A stretch of DNA of 64,000 bases from contig VEPG01000012.1 in assembly GCA_012026975.1 (NCBI GenBank), forward strand, positions 31,949 through 95,948, read 5' to 3'. The translations under genes were made by a program, and so were the position numbers. Origin of the DNA: Desulfuromonas sp. (GTDB lineage: Bacteria > Desulfobacterota > Desulfuromonadia > Desulfuromonadales > BM103). This document shows, one piece after another, positions 37,848 to 47,751 of the stretch. The stretch's first letter is position 1. The number at the start of each line of letters is the position of its first letter. A model generated the notes under the pieces. It saw only the letters and a program-made list of their open reading frames with translations, made no database searches and was not told the origin of the DNA.

Positions 37848-39140
37848 TTATCCCTTCAACCTGATGCTCACCGACTTGGCATGTGCCTCCAACCCTTCCA
37901 GTTCGGCGACGCGGACGATCGCCGGACCGAGGCGCTCGAGGCCTTCCTTGCTGAAGCTGACCAGACTCGATTTCTTGACGAAATCGTCGAGGGAGAGCGG
38001 CGAGAAGAAGCGCGCTGTCCCGCCGGTCGGCAGGGTATGGTTCGGCCCGGCCAGGTAGTCGCCGGCGGCCTCGGGAGTGTGATGGCCGAGGAACACGGCA
38101 CCGGCATGACGGATCTGCGGCAGCAGCCCGAAGGGGTCGGCCACCGCCAGCTCCAGGTGCTCGGGAGCGAGCCGGTTGGAAAAAGCGGCGGCTTCGGCCA
38201 GGTCGCGGGCCACGATGATCGCTCCGTACTGCGCCAACGACTGGCGGGCGATCTTCTCCCGCTTGAGCGTGCGCAACTGGTCGGCAAGTGCCGCCTCGAC
38301 CTTGCGGCCGAAAAGCTCGTCGGTGGTGATCAGGATCGACGAAGCCAGTTCGTCGTGCTCGGCCTGGGAGAGCAGGTCGGCGGCGATATGCTGGGGGTCG
38401 CCGCTGCCGTCGTTGATCACCAGGATTTCGCTCGGCCCGGCGATCATATCGATATCGACCTGTCCGAAAACCAGGCGCTTGGCGGTGGCCACGTAGATGT
38501 TGCCGGGGCCGGTGATCTTGTCGACCCGCGGGATGGTGGCCGTGCCGAAGGCCAGAGCCGCCACCGCCTGGGCGCCGCCGGCCTTGAAAATCCGGTCGAC
38601 GCCGGCAATGCGCGCCGCCGCCAGCACGTGCGGATTGGCCTCGCCGCCGGGCATCGGCACCACCATGACCACCTCGCCGACACCGGCGACCTTGGCCGGT
38701 ACCGCGTTCATCAGCACCGATGACGGGTAGGCGGCCTTGCCGCCGGGGACGTAGATGCCGACCCGGTCGAGCGGCCGCACCATCTGGCCGACCAACACGT
38801 CGTTCTCGTCGGTGGAGAGCCAGGTTTCGGTTTTCTGCTTGCGATGGAAAACAGCGACCCGATCGGCAGCCAGTTGCAGGTCGGCAAGGGCCTGCGGCGC
38901 CACCGCCGCCATGGCCGCATCGATCTCCGCCGCGGTGACTTCCAGCGTTGCCGCCGTCAGCTGCAGATGGTCGAAGCGTGCAGTATAGTCGCACACCGCG
39001 GCATCGCCGCGTTCGCGTACGTCGGCGATGATCGCTTTGACCGCGGTCTCGACCTCACTGGAGACTTCTTCGCCGCGCGCCACGATCAGCGCAAAGGTTT
39101 TATCAAATTCGGGATCGTTGAAACGCAGGAACCGGATCAT
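37848..39140 (-). CDS. hisD: Histidinol dehydrogenase
   Basis: 430 aa from ATG 39140 behind a GGAGG-rich leader; the longer frame to 39221 lacks a matching ribosome-binding site. VPGGKAAYPSSVLMNAVPA, AGPSEILVI, EHDELASS and GPNHTLPTGGTARF, with Zn and catalytic His/Glu residues. Oxidises histidinol to histidine in two NAD-dependent steps. Confidence 0.97.
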   Translation of the reverse strand: MIRFLRFNDPEFDKTFALIVARGEEVSSEVETAVKAIIADVRERGDAAVCDYTARFDHLQLTAATLEVTAAEIDAAMAAVAPQALADLQLAADRVAVFHRKQKTETWLSTDENDVLVGQMVRPLDRVGIYVPGGKAAYPSSVLMNAVPAKVAGVGEVVMVVPMPGGEANPHVLAAARIAGVDRIFKAGGAQAVAALAFGTATIPRVDKITGPGNIYVATAKRLVFGQVDIDMIAGPSEILVINDGSGDPQHIAADLLSQAEHDELASSILITTDELFGRKVEAALADQLRTLKREKIARQSLAQYGAIIVARDLAEAAAFSNRLAPEHLELAVADPFGLLPQIRHAGAVFLGHHTPEAAGDYLAGPNHTLPTGGTARFFSPLSLDDFVKKSSLVSFSKEGLERLGPAIVRVAELEGLEAHAKSVSIRLKG

Positions 39141-39159
39141 CCTCTCCTCCCTCCGCGGG

Positions 39160-39822
39160 TCAGGCCGAGATGCGCGGCGCGGCCTCGACCACCTGCTCGA
39201 GCCCGGCAATGATTGCCGCAATCCGCCGGTGCTTGGTCTTGAGACTGGCGCGGTTGACGATCAGGCGGCTGGTGACATCACAGATCGTCTCCACCTCGAC
39301 CAGGCCGTTCTCCCGCAGCGTCCCGCCGGTCGAGACCAGGTCGACGATGCGTTCGGCCAAACCGACCAGCGGCGCCAGTTCGATCGAACCGTACAGCTTG
39401 ATTACCTCGACCTGCACCCCCTTCGCCGCAAAATAGCGTTCGGTGATGTTCGGATACTTGGTGGCGATGCGGATGTTCGACCAGCCGGCCGGATCATCCC
39501 CCTCACGCAACGTTTTCGGTTCAGCCACCATCAACCGGCAGTAACCGAAACGCAGGTCGAGGGGCTCGTAGAGGTCGCACCCCTGTTCGAGCAGGGTGTC
39601 CTTACCGACCACGCCGAGATCGGCGCAGCCGTGTTCGACATAGGTCGGTACATCCTGGGCGCGCACCGCCATGAAGCGGGTGCGGTCGGCGGCATTCTCG
39701 AACACCAACTTGCGGCTCTCCCCTTCCATCTCCGGACAGGTGATGCCGATCTTGGCGAACAAGGCCATCGAGTCCTGCATGATGCGCCCTTTCGGCAGGG
39801 CGAAGGTGATCCAGTCGGACAT
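39160..39822 (-). CDS. hisG: ATP phosphoribosyltransferase, short form
   Basis: 220 aa from ATG 39822. FALPKGRI at the start, the family signature region with GVVGKDTLLEQGCDLYEPLDL, and VDLVSTGGTLRENGL near 160. The C-terminal regulatory domain of the long form is missing, so it should need HisZ for activity and feedback control; no hisZ is in the window. First step of histidine synthesis. Confidence 0.95.
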   Translation of the reverse strand: MSDWITFALPKGRIMQDSMALFAKIGITCPEMEGESRKLVFENAADRTRFMAVRAQDVPTYVEHGCADLGVVGKDTLLEQGCDLYEPLDLRFGYCRLMVAEPKTLREGDDPAGWSNIRIATKYPNITERYFAAKGVQVEVIKLYGSIELAPLVGLAERIVDLVSTGGTLRENGLVEVETICDVTSRLIVNRASLKTKHRRIAAIIAGLEQVVEAAPRISA

Positions 39823-39833
39823 AGGCAATCCTT

Positions 39834-39881
39834 GTAGGGGCGGACTGCGTCCGCCCAGGGCGCATGCAATGCGCCCCTGCC
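39834..39881. repeat. GTAGGGGC palindromic element, copy 2
   Basis: 48 bp between murA and hisG: GTAGGGGCGGA-CTGCG-TCCGCCC followed by GGGCGCAT-GCA-ATGCGCCCC and TGC. Two adjacent hairpins within GTAGGGGC ... CGCCCCTGC ends. Confidence 0.6.
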
Positions 39882-39885
39882 GTCA

Positions 39886-41145
<1,260 letters not shown>

Positions 41146-41171
41146 GAAACACCCTCGTATTGTTGATTATT

Positions 41172-41223
41172 GTAGGGGCGGCGTTTCGCCGCCCTTAATC
41201 AGGCGGGGAGAGCCCGCCCCTAC
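41172..41223. repeat. GTAGGGGC palindromic element, copy 3
   Basis: 52 bp: GTAGGGGCGGCG-TTT-CGCCGCCC, spacer, GGCGGG-GAGA-GCCCGCC, then CCCTAC. Its right end overlaps the TAG stop of prmC (41220-41222). Confidence 0.65.
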
Positions 41224-42068
41224 ACCCGTCGTCCACCCACCACCCGCTCGATACCGGCAAGGTCGCGAGAAATAAAAAGTTCCGCAAGTCCGGCGGCGGC
41301 AAGCAGTTCACGAACTGACGCGGCCTGGCCAATCCCGATCTCGACCAGTAGCCACCCTCCCGGAGCGAGGATCGCGCCGGCCTGGCGGGCCAGGGCGCGG
41401 TAAGCGTCGAGGCCGTCGCCCCCCCCGTTGAGAGCCAGCTGCGGCTCGAACTCGCGCACCTCCGGCATCAGCGTGGCCAGATCCCCCGTGGGGATGTACG
41501 GGGGATTGGCAACAATCAGGGCAAACGGTCCGGCCGGCAAGGCGGCAAGGTCGGCCTGAAGGAAGTCGATGCGTTCACCCACGCCGTTCAGCCGGGCGTT
41601 CTCCATCGCCACCGCCAGGGCCGTCGACGACAGGTCGATGGCCGTGACCCGGCACTCCGGACGCTCATGAGCCAGGGCGATCGCCAGGGCGCCGCTGCCG
41701 GTACCGACATCGAGCACCCGGGTGGCACCGGGCAGTCGTTTCAGAGCTTCCTCGACCAGCAGTTCGGTATCCGGCCGGGGGATCAGCACCGCCGGTGTCA
41801 CCTTGAGCGGCAGCGACCAGAATTCGGTTTCGCCAAGAATATAGGCCAACGGCTCGCGCCCGGCGCGCCGCCGGACCTTCTCGCGATAAGCCACCAGCTC
41901 ATCGGCCTGCAGCGGTCGCTCGAAATTCAGATACAGCCCCACCCGGTCCAGCTCCAGGGTGGCGGCCAGCAGCAGTTCGGCATCGAGCCGCGGGCTGTCG
42001 ATGCCGCGCCCGGCAAAGTAGTCGGCGGTCCAGCGCAGCAGCTTCAGGACCGTCCAGCTCTCCGTCAA
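41220..42068 (-). CDS. prmC: Release factor glutamine methyltransferase
   Basis: 282 aa starting with TTG 42068, 1 nt after the prfA stop and 7 nt behind AGGAGG; the earlier frame lies inside prfA. N-terminal helical domain, then SAM motif VLDVGTGSGALAIALA and the catalytic NPPYIPT. It methylates the GGQ glutamine of RF1 and RF2, matching its place next to prfA. The stop TAG is part of a GTAGGGGC palindrome. Confidence 0.95.
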   Translation of the reverse strand: MTESWTVLKLLRWTADYFAGRGIDSPRLDAELLLAATLELDRVGLYLNFERPLQADELVAYREKVRRRAGREPLAYILGETEFWSLPLKVTPAVLIPRPDTELLVEEALKRLPGATRVLDVGTGSGALAIALAHERPECRVTAIDLSSTALAVAMENARLNGVGERIDFLQADLAALPAGPFALIVANPPYIPTGDLATLMPEVREFEPQLALNGGGDGLDAYRALARQAGAILAPGGWLLVEIGIGQAASVRELLAAAGLAELFISRDLAGIERVVGGRRV

Positions 42069-42069
42069 G

Positions 42070-43143
42070 CTACCCCTCCTGCCCGGCCAGCAGCTCGGCC
42101 TGGGCATGGGTCGCCAGCGCCTCGACCACCTCGTCGAGATCCCCCTCCATGATGCTTTCCAGGCGGTACAGGGTCAGATTGATGCGGTGGTCGGTACAGC
42201 GCCCCTGTGGAAAGTTGTAGGTGCGAATCCGCTCGGAGCGATCGCCACTGCCGACCTGGCTTTTGCGGTCGGCCGCCGTCTTGGCATCCTGCTCGGCGCG
42301 CATGGCATCGAGCAGCCGGGCCTGCAGCACCTTCATCGCCTTGGCGCGGTTCTTGTGCTGCGATTTTTCGTCCTGGCAGCTGACCACCAGCCCGGTCGGC
42401 AGGTGGGTGATGCGCACCGCCGATTCAGTCTTGTTGACATGCTGGCCGCCGGCACCCGAGGCGCGATAGACATCGACCCGCAATTCGGTCGGGTCGATCT
42501 GGACTTCGACATCCTCGGCTTCGGGAAGCACCGCCACGGTACAGGCCGAGGTGTGAATCCGTCCCTGCGCTTCGGTTTCCGGGACGCGTTGCACCCGGTG
42601 GGTGCCGCTTTCGAATTTGAAGCGCGAATAGACCCCCTGGCCGCTGATCAGGGCAATCACTTCCTTGAAGCCGCCGACTTCCGCCTCGGCGGCGGAGAGA
42701 ATCTCGACCCGCCAGCCCTGGCGCTCGGCATAGCGGGTGTACATGCGGAACAGGTCGCCGGCAAAGAGGGCCGCCTCGTTGCCACCGGTGCCGGCGCGAA
42801 TCTCGAGGATAATGTTTTTGGTGTCGTTCGGATCCTTCGGCAGCAGCAGCAGCTTGATCTGCTGCTCGAGCTCATTCTGCTCGACTTCCAGTTCCTGCAG
42901 TTCGGCACGCGCCATGTCGCGCACTTCCTGGTCCGGATCCTTCAGCAGTTCCTGGCTGCCGGCGGCATTCTCACGCACCTTGCAGAACCGATGATATGCC
43001 GCCACCACCGGACTGAGGTCGGAATGCTCCTTGGAGAGGGCGCGAAATCGTCCCTGGTCCGCCAGCGTCTTAGGGTCGGCGAGAAGCCCCTCCACTTCGC
43101 GGAAGCGGTCGGCGACTTCTTCAAGCTTGTGCAGCATCGACAT
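42070..43143 (-). CDS. prfA: Peptide chain release factor 1
   Basis: 357 aa. Stop-codon-reading tripeptide PET in [14 protein letters not shown] and the peptidyl-tRNA hydrolysis motif GGQ in [16 protein letters not shown]. Recognises UAA and UAG. Next to prmC, which modifies it. Confidence 0.98.
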   Translation of the reverse strand: MSMLHKLEEVADRFREVEGLLADPKTLADQGRFRALSKEHSDLSPVVAAYHRFCKVRENAAGSQELLKDPDQEVRDMARAELQELEVEQNELEQQIKLLLLPKDPNDTKNIILEIRAGTGGNEAALFAGDLFRMYTRYAERQGWRVEILSAAEAEVGGFKEVIALISGQGVYSRFKFESGTHRVQRVPETEAQGRIHTSACTVAVLPEAEDVEVQIDPTELRVDVYRASGAGGQHVNKTESAVRITHLPTGLVVSCQDEKSQHKNRAKAMKVLQARLLDAMRAEQDAKTAADRKSQVGSGDRSERIRTYNFPQGRCTDHRINLTLYRLESIMEGDLDEVVEALATHAQAELLAGQEG

Positions 43144-43146
43144 GGG

Positions 43147-43836
43147 TCAGGTTAAGTCCTTGTATTCCTTGCGGACCGCCACCGCCTCGCCACAGGTCAT
43201 CTTCCCTTCCGGACAGGCACCGCGTAGACAGCCGGGGCCGGCATCGGCAAAGAGGAGCGGGGCGGCACCGCGGACCAGGCGCAGCATTTCCTTGGCCATG
43301 GCGCGGATCTCCCACTGGGCGCGCCGGCAGCAGCGCAAGGCAAAGAAATGATGCAGCTCCCGTGCATTCATGGTCATTACCAACTTGGTGGCCGCGGCAT
43401 TGGGCAACACGAAGCGGGCATCCTCGGCCGGGATGCCGGCACTCAGCAATTCACGGTAAAGTTCATGGGTCGCCGCCAGGTGTTCATGGAAGCGCGCCGC
43501 CAACCCCGGCTGTGCGGCAATGCTCTCCGGCACGATCGCCTCAAAGGGTGTCTCATGAGAGACGTAACGCTGGCTCTGCTGCGAATAGGAAGCGATGCGG
43601 TGGCGCACCAACTGGTGTGAACAGGCGCGGCTGATCCCCTCGATGCCGAAGGTGAAGCTGGCATGCTCGAGCACCGACAGGTGTCCCATGTCGACGATCT
43701 TGCGCAGCAGCTTGGGCGCCTGCTCCGGAGCACGCTCCAGCAACTGGCTGATGCTCGCATCGGAATAGCAGAGCCGGGCGGCAGCAGCAGCCACCTGTTC
43801 GGGATCAGGGGTGTGGGTCAGGAGTTGGACACGCAT
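43147..43836 (-). CDS. thyX: Flavin-dependent thymidylate synthase
   Basis: 229 aa from ATG 43836 (GAAGGG upstream; a TTG 12 nt earlier is in frame). ThyX signature RHRIASYSQQSQRY near 73-86, SVLEHASFTFGIEGISRAC before it and NARELHHFFALRCC after. Makes dTMP from dUMP with FAD and methylene-THF, independent of ThyA. Three nt from prfA. Confidence 0.96.
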   Translation of the reverse strand: MRVQLLTHTPDPEQVAAAAARLCYSDASISQLLERAPEQAPKLLRKIVDMGHLSVLEHASFTFGIEGISRACSHQLVRHRIASYSQQSQRYVSHETPFEAIVPESIAAQPGLAARFHEHLAATHELYRELLSAGIPAEDARFVLPNAAATKLVMTMNARELHHFFALRCCRRAQWEIRAMAKEMLRLVRGAAPLLFADAGPGCLRGACPEGKMTCGEAVAVRKEYKDLT

Positions 43837-43940
43837 GGCCCTTCGCAATCGAGCTGGACCGCGCCGTCCGGAAACCGGGCCGAGTCCCGGGTCGGGACGC
43901 GGAAAGGATGGGTCGCGGCATGACGGCCGCTACAAAACAG

Positions 43941-43962
43941 AGACGGCCCCGCAGGGCCGTCC
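43941..43962 (-). terminator. Terminator after rpmE
   Basis: Hairpin GACGGCCC-TGCG-GGGCCGTC on the minus strand followed by a loose T-rich stretch (CTGTTTTGT). Lies between rpmE and thyX. Confidence 0.6.
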
Positions 43963-43977
43963 CCGGAACAAAACCGG

Positions 43978-44181
43978 CTATTTTTGCTCGTACTTTTTGC
44001 GGAAGCGTTCGATGCGCCCGGCGGTGTCGAGCAGCTTCTGCTTGCCGGTGAAGAACGGATGGCAGTTCGAGCAGACCTCGGTGATGATCTCGTCCTTCTT
44101 GGTAGACCGGGTTTCGAAGGTGTTGCCGCAATGGCACTTCACCGTGACCGGCTGATATTTCGGGTGGATTCCTTCTTTCAT
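43978..44181 (-). CDS. rpmE: 50S ribosomal protein L31, zinc-binding form
   Basis: 67 aa from ATG 44181 behind [30 protein letters not shown] and [14 protein letters not shown] carry the four-cysteine zinc site. Non-zinc paralogues lack these, so this is the C+ form. Sits between rho and thyX. Confidence 0.97.
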   Translation of the reverse strand: MKEGIHPKYQPVTVKCHCGNTFETRSTKKDEIITEVCSNCHPFFTGKQKLLDTAGRIERFRKKYEQK

Positions 44182-44292
44182 GACTCTCGCTCCTGGGCGG
44201 CCTGGCTTGGTACAGACCTGATAATGCGGCGGTGTGCCGTTAAAGGTATGAATTATTAGCATTAGCGACAGGGAATTGCAAGCACTGTCGCA

Positions 44293-45540
44293 TCACTGAT
44301 TCATCGAATTGAAGAAGTCCTGGTTGCTCTTGCTTTCGCCGAGCTTGTCGAGAAGAAACTCCATGCTGTCGACCACGTTCATGCTGCTGAGCACCTTGCG
44401 CAACAACCAGATGCGCTGCAGCGTGGTCTGATCGATCAGCAGTTCCTCGCGGCGGGTCCCCGACTTGTTGACATCAATGGCCGGGAAGGTGCGCTTGTCG
44501 ACCAGTCGTCGATCGAGCTGCAGTTCCATGTTGCCGGTCCCCTTGAACTCTTCGAAGATCACCTCGTCCATCTTGCTGCCGGTATCGACCAGGGCGGTGG
44601 CGATAATGGTCAGCGACCCCCCCTCTTCAATGTTGCGGGCGGCACCGAAGAAGCGCTTCGGCTTGTGCAGGGCGTTGGAATCGACCCCGCCGGAGAGGAT
44701 CTTGCCGGAGGGCGGCACCTCGGTGTTGTAGGCGCGCGCCAGGCGGGTGATCGAATCGAGGAGGATAACCACGTCGCGCTTATGCTCGACCAGGCGCTTG
44801 GCTTTCTCGATGACCATCTCGGCGACCTGGACGTGGCGGGTCGCCGGCTCGTCGAAGGTCGAGGAGATAACTTCACCCTTGACCGAACGCTGCATGTCGG
44901 TGACCTCTTCCGGCCGCTCGTCGATCAGCAGGACGATCAGGTAGACTTCGGGGTGGTTGGTCGTGATCGAGTTGGCGATGTTCTGCAGCAGCATGGTTTT
45001 GCCGGTGCGCGGCGGGGCGACGATCAGGGCGCGCTGCCCCTTGCCGACCGGCGTGGCGATATCGACCACGCGCATCGACAGGTTGTCATGGGTGGTCTCC
45101 AGCACCAGGCGCTCGTTCGGGTAGAGCGGGGTGAGGTTGTCGAACAGCGTCTTCTCCCGCGCCACCGCCGGGTCCTCGAAGTTGACCTCGGACACCTTGA
45201 GCAGGGCAAAGTAGCGTTCCCCCTCCTTGGGCGGGCGAATCTGCCCGGAGACCGTATCGCCGGTGCGCAGGTTGAAGCGGCGGATCTGCGACGGCGAGAC
45301 GTAGATGTCGTCCGGCCCCGGCAGATAGTTGGCATCCGGAGCGCGCAGGAAACCGAAACCGTCCGGGAGGATCTCCAGAACCCCCTCGCCGAAGATGGCG
45401 CCGTTCTTCTCCGAGGTGGCGTTGAGGACGGCGAAGATCAGATCCTGCTTGCGCATCCCGGCTGCACCTTCCACGCCGAGTTCCTTGGCGATCGCCGACA
45501 GTTCGGTGATCTTTTTCTCTTTCAATTCCTTCAGGTTCAT
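44293..45540 (-). CDS. rho: Transcription termination factor Rho
   Basis: 415 aa. N-terminal Rho_N helix ([23 protein letters not shown]), cold-shock-like RNA-binding domain ([16 protein letters not shown]-type residues), Walker [26 protein letters not shown], and the R-loop region with [31 protein letters not shown]. Hexameric RNA helicase. Confidence 0.98.
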   Translation of the reverse strand: MNLKELKEKKITELSAIAKELGVEGAAGMRKQDLIFAVLNATSEKNGAIFGEGVLEILPDGFGFLRAPDANYLPGPDDIYVSPSQIRRFNLRTGDTVSGQIRPPKEGERYFALLKVSEVNFEDPAVAREKTLFDNLTPLYPNERLVLETTHDNLSMRVVDIATPVGKGQRALIVAPPRTGKTMLLQNIANSITTNHPEVYLIVLLIDERPEEVTDMQRSVKGEVISSTFDEPATRHVQVAEMVIEKAKRLVEHKRDVVILLDSITRLARAYNTEVPPSGKILSGGVDSNALHKPKRFFGAARNIEEGGSLTIIATALVDTGSKMDEVIFEEFKGTGNMELQLDRRLVDKRTFPAIDVNKSGTRREELLIDQTTLQRIWLLRKVLSSMNVVDSMEFLLDKLGESKSNQDFFNSMNQ

Positions 45541-45837
45541 CGTTTCTCCTGGCGGAGCAAGCCCCGCATGTCACTTGTCCGGTGACGATGATGCAACACA
45601 GTGTTCTCAGCCATGCAGGCCGAAAAAGGTTTTGGATGGAAAATTTTTAATGTCTTGGTCTGTCGTTGCGGGCTTACCGCTAAAGGGTCTCGGTTTATAA
45701 CCTTCAACGTTTCAAGGACGTGGTCTTATCCGGGATCGGCGTATTGATTGAAAGGAAGTCGGTATATTTAGGATAGTGAACAGGGGAAGGTTCTATAAAT
45801 CAGTCTTCGGCATTCTTACCGGCTTTTCACTTCGCTG
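45541..45837. other. Intergenic leader between gluQ and rho
   Basis: About 300 bp. It must hold the rho promoter and leader. I see no ORF or conserved RNA. AT-rich between 45640 and 45800; rho leaders are often autoregulated, but no specific structure is evident. Confidence 0.4.
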
Positions 45838-46731
45838 TCAACGGCAATTTCCATGAGTTGCCGGGATGCGGCCGACCGCCAGACAATCACTCCCCCAGGC
45901 CAGCAGTTCGGCCGATGGCGCGGTGTGCAACTCGCCGGGGATGTCCTGCCCGAGCCATTCCAAGGCCCTCTTGATCATTTCCCCGCCACGGGCCAGGGGA
46001 TTGTCACCCTCGCCGTTGCGTTTGCTGATCTTGCTGCCGTCGGCATGCAGAACCAACGGAAGATGCAGATAGGCGGGAACCGGCCGCCCCAGATTTTCCA
46101 GAAGGAAGATCTGACGCAGCGTCGAACCGAGCAGGTCGGCCCCGCGCACCACCTGATTGACCCTGCTGTCAGCATCGTCAACCACGACCGCCAGTTGGTA
46201 GGCAATCATTCCGTCGGCCCGACGCAGGACAAAATCGCCCACATCCCTGGCCAGATTCTGCTCGTATCGGCCGAATACGCCGTCTATGAAACCGGACTGT
46301 CGATCCGGCACCCGAATCCGCACGGCCCGCGGCAATCGCCCGGCCGGCAGACCCTGCCGACAGGTTCCCGGGTAGATCGGCCCTTCCTCGCCGGGGTGGG
46401 GGGCGCTGGCGAGAATTTCCTTCCGGGAGCAGGCACAGTCGTAAAGCAGCCCCTGGTTATGCAATTGCTCCAGCGCTGCAAGATAAGCCTCCTGGCGGCG
46501 ACTCTGCCAGACAACTTCGCCATCCCAGCGAAACCCCAACGTTTCGAGCGTAAAGAGAATCTCGTCGGCAGCCCCCGGCACGACCCGCGGCGTGTCGAGA
46601 TCCTCGATTCGCACCAGCCAGCGTCCGCCGGCGCGGCGGGCCAGGCAATAGCTACCCACGGCGGCGACCAGCGAACCGAAATGCAGCGGCCCGGTCGGGC
46701 TGGGGGCAAAACGGCCGGTGATGGTGGTCAT
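45838..46731 (-). CDS. gluQ: Glutamyl-Q tRNA(Asp) synthetase
   Basis: 297 aa from ATG 46731. A GluRS catalytic core without anticodon-binding domain: PSPTGPLHFGSLVAAV replaces HIGH, IEDLDTPR, zinc ligands CACSRKE and YPGTCR, and KISKRNG as the KMSKS motif. It glutamylates queuosine on tRNA-Asp. Confidence 0.93.
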   Translation of the reverse strand: MTTITGRFAPSPTGPLHFGSLVAAVGSYCLARRAGGRWLVRIEDLDTPRVVPGAADEILFTLETLGFRWDGEVVWQSRRQEAYLAALEQLHNQGLLYDCACSRKEILASAPHPGEEGPIYPGTCRQGLPAGRLPRAVRIRVPDRQSGFIDGVFGRYEQNLARDVGDFVLRRADGMIAYQLAVVVDDADSRVNQVVRGADLLGSTLRQIFLLENLGRPVPAYLHLPLVLHADGSKISKRNGEGDNPLARGGEMIKRALEWLGQDIPGELHTAPSAELLAWGSDCLAVGRIPATHGNCR

Positions 46732-46855
46732 TCCCACGTGGGTACTTCCCGGCCCGTCAGGGCACCGAAGGGTTCCCAAAGGCGTGAAGTCATGGGGCCG
46801 TGACAAAAAATCTCGGGCAAACCACTAAAATCACTCGGTTTCACCACTAATTCCA

Positions 46856-46884
46856 TTGACAAAGGATAGGAAAAACACTATTTA
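46856..46884 (+). promoter_or_regulatory. Promoter of the Rrf2 regulator with possible operator
   Basis: TTGACA (46856-46861), 17-nt spacer, TATTTA (46879-46884). An ATTTA / TAAAT pair (46880-46884 and about 46903-46907) overlaps the -10 and start region and could be an autoregulatory Rrf2 site. Confidence 0.55.
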
Positions 46885-46926
46885 CACGATACTGGATAGT
46901 CGATAAATGTTACCGGAGAATGCTGC

Positions 46927-47394
46927 ATGATCATCACCCGTGCTACGGAATATGCCATTCGCGCCGTCCTTTACATGGCCTGTCAGCCCCAAGGGGAGAT
47001 CATTTTCAAGAAGGATATCTGTCGAGCCCAGGAGATCACCCCGGCATTTCTGACCAAAATCCTGCAACCCCTGATCAAGGAGGGGATCGTCGGTTCGCAA
47101 CGCGGCGTCGGCGGCGGCTTCTATCTTGCCAAACCGGCAGCCGAAATCAACCTCTTTGATATCGTCAAGACCCAGGAAGGCCCGCTTTACCTGAATCAGT
47201 GCCTGATCAAGGAAGGCTATTGCGGCCGGGAGTTCTTTTGCCCCGTACACGGCGCCTGGAAGGAAATCCGCACCGAACTCGTGACCACTCTTTCCCGCTA
47301 CGACTTCGCCATGCTGGCTTCCCGCCAGGGGGAACTCCCCCCCATCCCCGCCTTTACGGGAAAGCCCCGCAGAAAAAAATCCGCCACAGCTTGA
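46927..47394 (+). CDS. Rrf2-family transcriptional regulator with three-cysteine cluster site
   Basis: 155 aa. N-terminal winged helix-turn-helix with ATEYAIRAVLYMA, TPAFLTKILQPLIKEGIV and the wing SQRGVGGGFYLAKP. Cys92, Cys99 and Cys105 (QCLIKEGYCGREFFCPVH) fall at almost the same positions as the iron-sulfur ligands of IscR and NsrR, so an Fe-S or redox/NO-responsive sensor is likely. No isc genes adjoin; downstream is the cytochrome-porin block, 357 bp away, a possible target. The Lys-rich C-terminus (KPRRKKSATA) is unstructured. Confidence 0.9.
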   Translation: MIITRATEYAIRAVLYMACQPQGEIIFKKDICRAQEITPAFLTKILQPLIKEGIVGSQRGVGGGFYLAKPAAEINLFDIVKTQEGPLYLNQCLIKEGYCGREFFCPVHGAWKEIRTELVTTLSRYDFAMLASRQGELPPIPAFTGKPRRKKSATA

Positions 47395-47407
47395 ATTCAT
47401 AAAAAAC

Positions 47408-47443
47408 ACCCTGGAGACCAGGAGGGCAAGTCATCCAGGGTGA
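47408..47443 (+). terminator. Hairpin after the Rrf2 gene
   Basis: CACCCTGGA and TCCAGGGTG separated by 18 nt, 13 nt after the rrf2-type stop. No U tract after it. It may be a weak terminator. The remaining gap to 47751 is AT-rich and contains the candidate promoter at 47567. Confidence 0.45.
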
Positions 47444-47566
47444 AGCAGGAAGCCGCGTCCGACTCCCTGTACAAAACCTTCTGTGTAAATTATACCAGAT
47501 CAACAGGGATTTTCCAAAAAACACCAAAATTCCTCCTGAATTCTCTGCAACACACCGTTTTGCCTC

Positions 47567-47596
47567 TTGTTTTTTTCATAAAACTCCGCATAATAC
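47567..47596 (+). promoter_or_regulatory. Candidate promoter of the cytochrome-porin operon
   Basis: TTGTTT (47567-47572), 18-nt spacer, TAATAC (47591-47596), giving a leader of about 150 nt. No riboswitch recognised in that leader. Confidence 0.35.
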
Positions 47597-47751
47597 TTTG
47601 AGTCTCAGAATTTTCTCACCAGAACCGGGTGGGGACTTTTATATCTTTAGTTTAGACTGATTCCTGTTTTTGCAATACAGATTTTTATTCAGGTGAATGT
47701 ACTTTTCCCCGCACCACAACCACGCATTGAGGTGCAGAACAGGAGGCCCGC

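Noticed and set aside
47600-47751. Possible riboswitch in the leader of the cytochrome gene
   Set aside because: Searched for GEMM core motifs (AAACC, GNRA stem, AAAGCC) because cytochromes in this group often have them; none found.
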